From assembly GCA_902459845.2 (NCBI GenBank), contig CABPSV020000088.1, positions 3,412 through 31,702 on the forward strand: a DNA stretch of 28,291 nucleotides. The letters run 5' to 3'. Shown here piece by piece: positions 9,646 through 19,956 of the stretch. Source of the DNA: Hepatocystis sp. ex Piliocolobus tephrosceles (Eukaryota; Apicomplexa; Aconoidasida; Haemosporida; Plasmodiidae). The notes beneath the pieces are model-generated. The model had not been told where the DNA came from. It worked only from the letters and a program-made list of their open reading frames with translations, and made no database searches. Position numbers and translations under genes: made by a program. Every line of letters starts with the position of its first letter. The first letter of the stretch is position 1.

Positions 9646-10125
9646 TATTTCTGTTGTAACAAAATGGTTTATGTCTGTGTATTTTCTATCTATGACCTAC
9701 GTGTTTACAGTCTAATCTAAATCATATATGTTGTTATAAGAATGCGTTATAACTTAAAATAGTAAAAATATAATCACCACCATACATACACGTAAGTACT
9801 TTTATGTATATATTTTTGTTCTGTAAAAAAAAATATTCTAACATAAAGTTTTGTGAATATAAAAAATAAGAACTTCTCCTAACCCCCCCCAAAAAAAAAG
9901 TAAAATAAATAAATAAATAATACTCACTTAAAAGCTACTTAAATTTAACATCTTAAGGTAATACTTACAATTACTCAATGTAATTCAGTGTTCAGTGTTC
10001 AATACCCAATGTATTTTTATTCATTAATTATAAAGCAAGGTATAGTTAGCTATATTCTGTATACATATGTATATATATATTATATTTAGCTTATTTGCTA
10101 TATGCAGTTTGTTATAATTATGTAG

Positions 10126-10176
<51 letters not shown>

Positions 10177-10897
10177 CATTGTGACAATAGATTTATTTCC
10201 TTTTCAGTAAGTAGTTCATGCGAAAAAATATTGATGCTGTTTATCTATTCATTTGTTTATTCGCTTGTTTATTTTGTTTTATTTTATTTTATTTTTTTGG
10301 AGTAGGGCGTTAAACGAGAACGCGATAAACATATATATTTGTATATGTTATATAACACTATACCGATGCAATATCTCTCCACGCATATATACGTATATAT
10401 ATATATATATACATACATACGCATTGTTTTTTTTAAATTATTTTTATTTTTAATTTTTATTAAAATATTTTTAAACTTCGTACGTATATTTACATATTAA
10501 ATTATGAATAATTTAGCATGATATAATTTAATTAAATATCTGAGTAACGCATTCTATCTGTGTATAAACACGTATATATACATATATACATATATATATA
10601 TATAATCATTTTTTATTCCATTATTACTGCATTCTGTTTTTTAAATTGAAAAATACAAAACCTTATTTATTTTTTACTCTTTTTTTTGTTTAATGAGCTC
10701 ATTCTTTTTTTTTTTTGTTTGGATAGTATAAATGTGTATACGTTGTACTTATATTTGAAAAGTTGTTTTTAAACAGAAATAGCACAATCGGTCGTGCATC
10801 AGAACGTATACATATATATGTATATACATACCAATACATACTTATTCAATAACATAATTAGAACCAAAACTAGTAACATTCTTACTGTTATTTCGAA
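9504..10897. promoter_or_regulatory. Divergent intergenic region, TypA / ATP synthase epsilon
   Basis: This 1.4-kb interval separates two divergently transcribed genes and must hold both promoters and 5' UTRs. It contains very long poly(T) tracts (about 9559-9604 and 10131-10176), (TA)n stretches and a run of eight C at 9883-9890, which is rare in this composition. No conserved binding motif or additional coding exon could be recognised by eye. Confidence 0.5.
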
Positions 10898-11318
10898 ATG
10901 TGGAAAGCGGCAAATGTTTCTTACACAAGATATGCGTCAGAAATGGCTAATATTTTAAGAAAGTAAAAAAAAAAAGCAAAAAAGCAAAAAAGCAAAAATT
11001 ATGAAAAATTGATGTGAAAAAAAAAAAATCAGCATACAACTATTTTGACATGATTAACATATTCAATATGTGTCTGCACCTTATATATCCTATATTTTTT
11101 TTTTTTTTTTTTCTTTTCTTTTTATAGATGTTTAAAAGACCCATATTCAGAAATAGCTTTGGGAAGAAGTAAAATGCATTTAAAAGAAACATTATATAAA
11201 GATGGAAAACCAATAAGTCAAGGTAATTTATTTTCTAAAAAAAAAAAAAAAAAAGTAACTATAAAACAAATCCGATTTATAGATATATACGTATTAATAA
11301 AATAATAAATAAATGACA

Positions 11319-11354
<36 letters not shown>

Positions 11355-11538
11355 AATTATATATATTTTTAATGGATGTGTTGCTATTAACCTTGCTTGT
11401 TTTTTCAACTAGTATGCATTCCCTCTATACACATGCTTATCTACATTGATAACATATATACATTTTACTATTTTTTTAACAGAGCTACATGAAGAGTTTG
11501 AAAAAGCTTTTAAAAATTTAAATAGTACTAAACAATGA
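10898..11538 (+). CDS. ATP synthase F1 subunit epsilon, mitochondrial (three exons)
   Basis: Exons 10898-10962, 11128-11222 and 11483-11538 join to encode 71 residues. Exon 1 gives MWKAANVSYTRYASEMANIL plus Arg. This matches the start of eukaryotic mitochondrial F1 epsilon (M-W-[KR]-x-A-G/N-x-S-Y-x-[RK]-Y). Exon 2 carries CLKDPYSEIALGRSKMHLKE, and exon 3 ends in FKNLNSTKQ. Donors are GTAAAA and GTAATT; acceptors are TTTATAG and TTTAACAG after T-rich tracts, and all phases agree. The protein is about the usual length for the family (50-70 residues). It sits in the central stalk of F1 with gamma and delta and helps couple rotation to ATP synthesis in the inner mitochondrial membrane. No cleavable leader is evident, as is common for this subunit. 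It diverges from the TypA gene. Confidence 0.9.
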
Positions 11539-12103
11539 TGCTAAATTTTGATTGAGTGAAAAAAAAAAAAAAAAAAAAAAAAAGAAGAAGAAGAAAAAGA
11601 AGGTAGTTAATATTGGGATCTATCATAAAAAACAGAAAAAAAAAAAAAAAAAAAAAAAAATAGTTGTTAAAAGTAGACAATAACGAAAAAATAATCAAAA
11701 ACAATGTATTTAATATTGCCTAATATATAAGTCAAACTGATCTGTTTTTTTTTTTTACTTTGTTTGTGTCATTTGGAATGTACATATTTTTAATAATTGA
11801 AAAAATTTGGTACATATATACATATATATGCATGTATGTAACATATTGCTAATTCCACACTTTTTATAAAACACTACGTAAAAATATGAAATCAAATAAA
11901 CAGTATTATATATATGTATATATAGTAAAAATAAAACAGTGTTTTTTTTTTTTATTATCTATATATAATTTTATTTTATTTTATTTATTTTATTTTATTT
12001 TTTTTTTTGTATGTACATACATTTGCAAATAAAATTTATACATTTAGCTTAAAAAAAATAAAGCAAAAAAGAAAAACAGCACAAATGAGCTGTTATACAT
12101 CAG

Positions 12104-12138
<35 letters not shown>

Positions 12139-12363
12139 GCATACATAATTTAACATATTAAAAAAATTATTTTAAAAAATGCTAATTCAATAAATTCAAA
12201 AAATATATTGAAAAAAAAAAAATTAGAAACCCATACATAACATATATACATATGCATACGCATAGTTATTATTGACATAGACATACAACATACAACACAC
12301 AACATACATAATACAACATACGACATAAAAGAAATATAATACATAGGTTTTTGTTCGAACAAA
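11539..12363. other. Intergenic region between ATP synthase epsilon and Cys-rich gene
   Basis: The stretch holds poly(A) tracts at 11562-11583 and 11636-11660, TTTTATTTTATTT repeats near 11970-12000 and a (TA)n block at 12104-12132. The last 130 bp before the next ATG carry an ACATACAACACACAACATAC-type degenerate repeat (about 12270-12325). I see no coding exon or RNA gene. Confidence 0.6.
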
Positions 12364-13542
12364 ATGTATAAGAAAGTTTTTTCATTAGTGTTTTTTGCTT
12401 TCATAAGCATAATGTATGGAGAATCTAAAAATGTTGTTTCTGCATTTTTATCATATTTTGACACCAAAATAAATTCAAAAAATGAAATCTCAAAAATTAT
12501 AAAAATTGGAAATGGTATGGTTTGTTTGTTGAATGATGATAATTCAACTTATAATGAATGTGCTTGTACTTTTAAAAAATTGAACGAGTTTGAAATGAAT
12601 TGTGTATCCAATTTTAAAAAGAGTCAAGAAGAAGCAAAAAATTGCTCTATAGAACATTGTGAAATTTGTTGTAATTTAATTAGTTCAAAAAACATGACAA
12701 ACTCTATATTAGATTATGAGTTAGACTGTAAAAAAAAATGCACAAAAAATAATACAATTTTAAGTGGCAATCAAAATGATTATAAATTAGCTTTTCAAAA
12801 AATAGTTGAATTCATTCGTATATTTTACCCACCAACTGTTTTAAATTACCACCCTATTGAAAATAAAAAAGTTCCTAAATATACTAATAAAGTATTGGGT
12901 TCAAGTATGACTAAATATAAAAACTCGAAACAAAACACAAGCCAAATGAAAATGATATTATATATGATAAAAAAACTCATGAAAAATTTACATCTTACTA
13001 AGTATTAATTAATTATTTTACTTATTTTTATTACATTATTTTTTTATTTTTTATTTATTTTTTTATTTTTTTTCATTGTAGAGTACGATCGAATAATCGA
13101 AGATTTGAAAGCTGGATCGACAATGGTACAAAAACATGCATATAAAAACACGCATATATAAAAACACATTAAATTTATGTACATATATCGTTGCACATAA
13201 ATAAATGAGTCAGTTTTTTTTAAAAAGGCTTTAATGCATTATGACAACAAAAATGAAATTGAATAAGAGAGTGTTACCTTTTACTTATTTATGTTCGTAT
13301 GTATTTTTGCGCATTCTATCATATACGTTCCTGTGAGTTAACTCAAATATGTTTGTACAGGGTGTTTATTCATTATTTTTTATTTTTTATTTTTTTTATA
13401 TTAATTAGTCTCTATATTGAAAATTTATTATTTTTATATTTTTTTTCTTTTTCTTTCATTTATTTAGATTAATGAGCAAAATGATAGTGAAGAGACAAAT
13501 TTAAATGTAGATGATGAATTTGAAAGTTTATTTTTATCATAA
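12364..13542 (+). CDS. Secreted Cys-rich protein, unknown function (three exons)
   Basis: The start gives a clear signal peptide (MYKKVFSLVFFAFISIMYGE). The long first exon has ten cysteines, including an ECAC pair, a C-x4-C-x2-CC cluster (CSIEHCEICC) and C-x3-C (DCKKKC), so a disulfide-bonded extracellular or secretory domain is likely. Left unspliced, this frame stops after 214 residues. My preferred model splices 12364-12904, 13082-13125 and 13468-13542 (219 residues). Exon 2 reads YDRIIEDLKAGSTM and exon 3 reads INEQNDSEETNLNVDDEFES plus LFLS, both highly protein-like, with good TTGTAG and TTTAG acceptors. The exon 1 donor is uncertain: GTATGA at 12905 (phase 1) fits, and GTATTG at 12892 with an acceptor shifted 2 bp also fits. 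No transmembrane segment or GPI signal is visible at the end. I do not recognise the family. Confidence 0.65.
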
Positions 13543-13810
13543 GGTAAAAACTATTTTTTTTTTTTTTTTTTTTTACAACACTTAATTAGTGAGCTACATT
13601 TGTTACTAGCCCATAGTGCTACTGTTTTTGTTTATCTTAGTATTAAAAAAAAAAAAAAAAAAAAAATTTTTTTGTTTTTTCGATTTTTACTAATTTTTTT
13701 GTTTATTTTTTTTTTTATATATTGTGTGTTATGTCACATATTTTGTCCTAATGTGATATTATATATGTGTTGTTGAATATTGTATATATTTTTGTGCCTT
13801 CTATGTTATC

Positions 13811-13842
<32 letters not shown>

Positions 13843-14383
13843 CAATTACATACAAACATGTAACTCTCGTAGTACAATTTATATTTATATATGTTAAAAA
13901 CATGAAACATGGTTATTAATATATTGATTTCATTTTTTTTTAAAGTTTGTCTTCAATGATTTGATCAATGCGTTTTTAATTAAAAGTAGACCAACAGCAT
14001 AGAATAAATAAAATGATAAATATATGTGTCTAGCTTTTTTAAAAAAATTACAGTTGATTAATTAATTCGGAAAATAGTAGTAGTGACAAACAATACTTTT
14101 TTTATGAAAGTATAAAAATGTCCGATTGTTTAATTTTAGACTAAAATAATAAAAAAAAAAAATAAATATTACCGCAGTGTCAATAAAATACATATATAAA
14201 TATGCATACACATGTGAGTTTGTGATTGTGTGAGTAAACAATTTAGTAGACACTTATATGTTAATACATTTTTATTTAAATATTTACCTGAGTCACACAT
14301 AAGATTGTATTTAAACAACAAAACATGAATTAAGAGTTTTACGAAAATGTTAATGAAAAAATTCATAGGTAAAATATCACTGT

Positions 14384-14416
<33 letters not shown>

Positions 14417-15136
14417 TAAGAAAACAACTCAGTTACAAATGAAATTTTATTATGAAATTTTTAATATTAACATAATTATGAAAATAATGAAATATTATAT
14501 TTATTTCACAAAGTAAGAACATATACATATTTTGCACATACCTTAATCCTCTTTTGCTGTTTTTATTTTTATATATAATTAAAAAAAAAAAAAAAAAAAA
14601 ATTTTTTTTTGCTCAATGATTAATGAATGTCCTAATTGTAGACAATTACTTGTATTTTGACTTATGTTTTGGCTTACGTTTTTTTTTTATTATTTTTTTT
14701 TTTTTTTTTTTATCATTTCTGTTGTTTATACTTCCGTTATTTATACTCCCATTGTTTATACTCCCATTGTTTATACTTCCATTGTTTATACTCCCATTGC
14801 TTTTAATTTTTAATAAATAGCATTTTTAACAAAAAAGTATATTTATATATGTTGAACAAGTTTGTTAAAAAAAAGTATATAAAATAATAATAGTGTACTT
14901 TTATTTTATTTTATTTTACTTTGCTTTATTTTTTTGTTGTTAAATGTTTGTCAATGTAACTTTTTTTTTTTTTTTTTTACACAAAAATGTGTATTTTTAT
15001 TTGATTAAATAATTTGTTTTTGTATGTTATTTTGTAATAAATTATTTCATAAAATTTTGAACATGTCTTTTTAATAAATGTTAATTTTAACATTTAATTG
15101 TGATATTTATATTGTTTTTTTGTAATTGTAATAATT
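13543..15136. other. Intergenic region with a GC-raised, possibly transcribed core
   Basis: Most of the stretch is homopolymer and (TA)n DNA. Positions 13930-14366 have clearly more G+C and can be read on the minus strand as a small three-helix membrane protein only if implausibly short introns are allowed (see findings). Positions 14611-14655 include a short plus-strand frame with a CPNC pair. A 15-bp repeat array is listed separately. Nothing here is firmly supported as a gene. Confidence 0.5.
14725..14799. repeat. 15-bp tandem repeat TTTATACTCCCATTG, five copies
   Basis: Five tandem 15-bp units lie between a poly(T) tract and AT-rich DNA; variants have CTTCCG or CTTCCA in the centre. The period of five codons makes an artificial FILPL frame. 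No function assigned. Confidence 0.9.
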
Positions 15137-15140
15137 TTTG

Positions 15141-15303
15141 TCAGTTTTGTCAGTTTTGTCAGTTTTTTCAGTTTTGTCAGTTTTGTCAGTTTTGTCAGTT
15201 TTGTCAGTTTTGTCAGTTTTGTCAGTTTTGTCAGTTTTGTCAGTTTTGTCAGTTTTGTCAGTTTTTTCAGTTTTTTCAGTTTTTTCAGTTTTGCCAGTTT
15301 TGT
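15141..15303. repeat. 9-bp minisatellite TCAGTTTTG, about 18 copies, upstream of a large gene
   Basis: Eighteen head-to-tail 9-bp units run to about 86 bp before the ATG at 15389; a few units have T in place of the final G. The period of three codons keeps several frames on both strands open (for example KLT on the minus strand), so the open frames are artefacts. Its place in the presumed 5' UTR or core promoter makes copy-number variation potentially relevant to expression, which is inference. Confidence 0.92.
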
Positions 15304-15388
15304 CAACTTTTGTAACACTTATCGTGTTAATAACATTTGTCTTTTTTTCTTCATTTCTTTTTTTTCTTTTTTTTTTTATTTAAAAAAA

Positions 15389-18300
15389 ATGATGAATAAT
15401 AATGCTTCTATGCTTATGTTTACAGCACAGGGTGTATTGGCAACACTAACTTGTGGCCTGTGCTACTATATGTATCTCTATTGTAATAATAAAATTTTTA
15501 TCAATGAAAAGAAAAAATATGAAAAAAATAATAAAAGAAATATTACTAAATTAAATCCCGATGTACAATATGTACCAAAATTAAAAAAAAAAAAAAAAAA
15601 TGAAGAGAATAATACTGATAGTAACAGAAATAAAATAATAAGTAGAAATAAAAATGGAAATAATATCGATATTGTATCATTAACTGATAATATAAACTGT
15701 GTAAATGATAGTAAGACGGAAACTATACAAAAATTCAAGTGTATTGCTACTACTGCTGTTACCATTAATAACGAATTTAGTGAAGATGAACGAGTTGATA
15801 GAAGAAGTAACGATAATATAAAACCAAAATATATTTTACCTTCTTTTTATAATGGTACAAATAAAGAAAAGATAGATGATTATGAAAATTGTTTGATTCT
15901 CGAAAATGAAAATAATAACAAAGTTATAAAAAAAAATAAAAAGATAAATAAAAATAAAAAAATAAATAAAAACAAAAATGCAAATAAAAACAAAAATGCA
16001 AATAATAATAATGATAGTGATGGTGATAGTGATGGTAATAGCGATAGTGATAATAATACGTTTTTTATAAAAAATGGAATAAATAAAGATAAAGAAAATA
16101 CGAATGAGGAAAATTACGATACTGATGGAAATATATTAAGCGATACTGAAACATATTTAAAAAAAAGTACAAGTGCATTTTATGAAAATGATAAAAAAAA
16201 AATAGAACAAACTCATTATAATAACATAAGAAAAATCAATAGTTTTTCACATAATAGAATCCCAGGTATTGAGAATTTTATTTATGATGAAAATAAAAAT
16301 ATTCAATTAATTTATTTTAATAATAATAATAAAAAAAAAAATTATGTACATAAAATGATATTAAATAAGGATAAAGAGAACAAAACAAATCATTCTTATA
16401 TATATTTGAATAAAAACCAAATCATACAAAATATTGATAATAACAATATTAATTTTTTATGTAATGAACACGAGAACAACAACACTATAGGTACTTTCTG
16501 TAAAGACTTTTTTACACAAAATGGTAATAATAGCGTGGATAAAGATATAGTACATGGTATGGGGGATGACATAACACATGACATGGAGCGGGAATTGAAA
16601 CAGGACATGTCACATGATATGGAACAGGACATGTCACATGATATGGAACAGGACATGTCACATGATATGGAACAGGACATAACATACGACATGGCACAGG
16701 ACATGGTACACAACAATGCGCATGTCACAGAACATAACGCAGAAAACGGCATGACAAACGGACAAGATATACACTATGAACCAAAAATAATAACTGAAAA
16801 AGCTTTTGAAAAAATAGGATATATAAGAAACGAGAATTTGAACAACTCAATAAATTATAACATGAATGAAAATTATATTTTTAAATGTGAGAAAAACATA
16901 AAACTTTTAAAAAATATGGGGAAAATGAATATTTTAATTTATCCTAATAATTTACCTTATCATATTGATGAAAACAACCGTTATGCTACTTCTATTACTT
17001 ACTGTAACGATAGTAATAATAATACTATAATTGATGGTGGTGGTGATAGTGCTAGTGGTGGTGATAGTAATAGTGGTAGTAATAGTGATCATGATAGTGA
17101 TAGATGTATTGGCACTAGTATAAATCCTAATGTTATTAACAAAAATGGTGATAACATACTATATAATAAGAAGATGTATAATGTAAAAAAAAATTATGTT
17201 TTTCATAATAATAATAATAATAATATAAAATACAATCACATATATGATTTAAAAAATGTGAACAGCAATATAAAAAGGAAGAAAGAAAAAAATGAACTTT
17301 TGAATTATAGACATAACAATTATAAAAAAAATCCAGTCAAAAAGGAAAAAAAAAATGAGAGTGATAATAATAATACTGTAGTAGCACTCGAAAAAACATA
17401 CAACAATAATAATGCGCATTGCAAAAATTTAAATAAAAAAAGTACTTATTACATTGCGAATGATAAAATAATAAAAAAAGAAAAAGGTGCATTAAAAACT
17501 AAAACAAAACTTAATAAGTTAGTAGAAAATAAATATCATTCAAATGAAAAGGAAATAAACAAGGAAATAAACAAGGAAATAAAAAAGGAAATAAAAAAGG
17601 AAATAAACAAGGAAATAAACAAGGAAATAAACAAGGAAATAAACAAGGAAATAAACAAGGAAATAAACAAGGAAATAAACAAGGAAACAAAAAAGGAAAT
17701 AAACAAGGAAATAAAAAAGGAAATAAACAAGGAAATAAACAAGGAAATAAAAAAGAAAAAAAAATTAATACCTGAAGATACAGTAAATATAAACGAAGAG
17801 ACAATGTATGTAGAAAAAGAAAAATATTTAAAAAAACAAAGCAATGAACATAATCGTTCTAAAAATAACGTAAAAAAAGATGATGTAAAGAACGATGACA
17901 ATTATCAGATTGTAACATATAATGCAAAAAAAATGAATAGTGAAAAAAATAAAAAAGAGTTAATAATTGAAAGCATTTTATCTGATTCATATTTAAAATC
18001 TGATTTAAAACCTACCAAACTAAATAAAAAAAAAAGTCTAAAAATAAAAGAACAAAAAAGTATATTAATAAATGAAAAAATAAGTCAGTACAAAAATAAT
18101 GAACCAAATAAATATGTAAAAATAAAAACAGAAAAAAATTTATCATTATTAAAGTTAAAAAATGTAAACAAAAATAAAACATCCAAAACTAAACCAGTAG
18201 AATTGAACCAATTACAAAATAAAAATAGTTTAAAACGATTAGATCAAATAAAAATGTTAAATCATAAATATTATATGGTTGATGAATATAGATGTGCATC

Positions 18301-18883
18301 AGGTTTTGTAAATTTTTTAATAGAATATATCCAGACGGACGAAACCGAGAAATTAAATGAAACTGAGGAAAAAAATAAAACTGAAAAAACGAGCGAGTCC
18401 AAAAAAAGGGAACAAAAAAAAAAACGCTTTGACGATTTATTAAAATTTGTCTTAAAAAATGTAGAAATTTATAACGTAAAAACAATAGATTTTATAGAAG
18501 CTTTTTTAATTCTAGAAACAATAAATATTGATATTATTAGAGCACATCCAATTAAAGAATGGGTACTTATTACATTTCATTTTTTAAAAGGAAATACTAA
18601 TGAGCATAACTTAAAAAATATTATAAAACTCTTGAAACTAGACAATGTAACTATCAGTATTGTAACAGCAGTATTTTATATAAACAAAAAAAAAGTCAAA
18701 CTAACAGAAAAAAATATTGATCAAGTTATAACAATATTACATGATGTTACCAGAAGAAGGTCAAAAAGAATTCAAGTAGCCAATAATTTGAATCATGAAA
18801 GTATATCAAAAGAGTCACAACAAAAGGATGAGTTATTAGGTTCGTGTTGGCAACCAGTTATGGTAAATATGGAAACAAAATAA
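15389..18883 (+). CDS. Large conserved-type Plasmodium membrane protein, unknown function
   Basis: A single exon encodes 1164 residues. One N-terminal hydrophobic segment (about 9-31, LMFTAQGVLATLTCGLCYYM) is followed by basic residues, suggesting a signal anchor with the bulk in the cytoplasm. Residues 40-950 are mostly low complexity rich in Asn, Lys and Asp, with an 8-residue HDMEQDMS repeat (about 405-435) and a long Lys/Glu array of NKEI/KKEI units (about 720-790) expected to form a charged helix. The C-terminal part (about 960-1140) is different. It is well ordered, helical and hydrophobic-patterned (DEYRCASGFVNFLIEYIQ; DFIEAFLILETINIDIIRAH; LKLDNVTISIVTAVFY), interrupted by a short Glu/Lys insert, and is the likely functional domain. 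I do not recognise it. The second ATG is adjacent to the first, so the start is firm to one codon. Confidence 0.85.
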   Translation: MMNNNASMLMFTAQGVLATLTCGLCYYMYLYCNNKIFINEKKKYEKNNKRNITKLNPDVQYVPKLKKKKKNEENNTDSNRNKIISRNKNGNNIDIVSLTDNINCVNDSKTETIQKFKCIATTAVTINNEFSEDERVDRRSNDNIKPKYILPSFYNGTNKEKIDDYENCLILENENNNKVIKKNKKINKNKKINKNKNANKNKNANNNNDSDGDSDGNSDSDNNTFFIKNGINKDKENTNEENYDTDGNILSDTETYLKKSTSAFYENDKKKIEQTHYNNIRKINSFSHNRIPGIENFIYDENKNIQLIYFNNNNKKKNYVHKMILNKDKENKTNHSYIYLNKNQIIQNIDNNNINFLCNEHENNNTIGTFCKDFFTQNGNNSVDKDIVHGMGDDITHDMERELKQDMSHDMEQDMSHDMEQDMSHDMEQDITYDMAQDMVHNNAHVTEHNAENGMTNGQDIHYEPKIITEKAFEKIGYIRNENLNNSINYNMNENYIFKCEKNIKLLKNMGKMNILIYPNNLPYHIDENNRYATSITYCNDSNNNTIIDGGGDSASGGDSNSGSNSDHDSDRCIGTSINPNVINKNGDNILYNKKMYNVKKNYVFHNNNNNNIKYNHIYDLKNVNSNIKRKKEKNELLNYRHNNYKKNPVKKEKKNESDNNNTVVALEKTYNNNNAHCKNLNKKSTYYIANDKIIKKEKGALKTKTKLNKLVENKYHSNEKEINKEINKEIKKEIKKEINKEINKEINKEINKEINKEINKEINKETKKEINKEIKKEINKEINKEIKKKKKLIPEDTVNINEETMYVEKEKYLKKQSNEHNRSKNNVKKDDVKNDDNYQIVTYNAKKMNSEKNKKELIIESILSDSYLKSDLKPTKLNKKKSLKIKEQKSILINEKISQYKNNEPNKYVKIKTEKNLSLLKLKNVNKNKTSKTKPVELNQLQNKNSLKRLDQIKMLNHKYYMVDEYRCASGFVNFLIEYIQTDETEKLNETEEKNKTEKTSESKKREQKKKRFDDLLKFVLKNVEIYNVKTIDFIEAFLILETINIDIIRAHPIKEWVLITFHFLKGNTNEHNLKNIIKLLKLDNVTISIVTAVFYINKKKVKLTEKNIDQVITILHDVTRRRSKRIQVANNLNHESISKESQQKDELLGSCWQPVMVNMETK

Positions 18884-18942
18884 TAGGTATTATGTGAAAG
18901 TTTGGATCGGTATGTTATACGTGTCGGCTCCCCTGCACCCCC

Positions 18943-18975
<33 letters not shown>

Positions 18976-19956
18976 ATATCAATTAAACGTGCAATAGTAG
19001 TGAAATAAAAAGAATGATAAAAACATATATTTAAATTGTTTATTTGTTTTTTGTTTTTTCTTTTGTTATTGTTTTTGTTTTTTCTTTTGTTATTGTTTTT
19101 GTTTTTTCTTTTGTTATTGTTTTTGTTTTTTCTTTTGTTATTGTTTTTGTTTTTTCTTTTGTTATTGTTTTTGTTTTTTCTTTTGTTATTGTTTTTGTCT
19201 TTGTTCTTTGTTTGTGAGATTACTCTCATCATTATTATAAAAAATTAATATTTATAATTATTATTTATTTTATTTTATTTTTTTTTTTTCTTTATATACA
19301 TTTTCTCACTATTATTGTATATTACAAATTGTATAAAAAATAAACTAATGATAATATAAAAAAAAAAAAAAAAAAAAGATAATGATAGTGATAAAAGAAT
19401 TCTAAATTTAAAACAAACAATTTATTATATGTTTTGTTATTTTTTTTTGTCTACATATAAAAAAAAAAATAAAAAATAAAAAAATAATAAAAATTTTATA
19501 ATATGGTTTATAATATATTTTATAACATAGTTTATAATATAGTTTATAACATATTTTTCTACTCATCCATTAGTTATCAAATTTTTTATAACATCAAAAA
19601 AACATTTCTAAAAAATTATTTTACTTTTTTTGTTCATATTTGGATTATCACACGATCTTTTTGTGTTTTATATTTTTATTTTATTTATTTTTTTTTCAAT
19701 GTGCATCTACGCTGATATTGTTTCCTAATGTTTTGATACTTACTTCTGTTTTTCTTAAACAGTTACAAAAATAATAATTTTATAAATATTTTAACATTAA
19801 GCCAAAATAACATAATATATATATATATATATTTTTGTTATAGTAAAATTATATATGCCACATATATATACATATCTGTATGTATAATCGACACTAATAG
19901 TTATATATGTACGCATGTGTAGGCACATATATTTGTAAAAATACCAAAGTTCGAAA
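18884..19956. other. Intergenic region with GC-rich 3' UTR tract and 24-bp repeats
   Basis: Just after the large gene is an unusually GC-rich 24-bp tract (18921-18944) containing CGGCTCCCCTGCACCCCC, followed by poly(A). A 24-bp array follows at 19060-19203, and TATAACATAGTTTATAATATAG-type repeats at 19503-19550. The rest is AT-rich and presumably contains the promoter of the MYCBP homologue. No exon seen. Confidence 0.6.
19060..19203. repeat. 24-bp tandem repeat CTTTTGTTATTGTTTTTGTTTTTT, six copies
   Basis: Six almost identical 24-bp units. The array is open in several frames on both strands because 24 is divisible by three, giving NKNNNKRK or FLFFLLLL artefacts rather than genes. Confidence 0.9.

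Noticed and set aside
9512..9720. Phe-rich frames upstream of TypA
   Set aside because: They are translated poly(T) and (TA)n.
12150..12467. Minus-strand frame overlapping the Cys-rich gene start
   Set aside because: It runs antisense through the signal peptide and is rich in random Cys/Met/Phe; the plus-strand gene explains the sequence.
15094..15383. KLT-repeat and FCQ/SVL-repeat frames
   Set aside because: The 9-bp minisatellite opens every frame; no start context, composition or extension supports a protein.
17511..17901. Antisense Leu/Phe/Pro-rich frames
   Set aside because: They are shadows of the NKEI coding array.
18915..19232. Lys/Asn-rich minus-strand frame
   Set aside because: It comes from the 24-bp repeat and a poly(A) tract, with no ordered segment.
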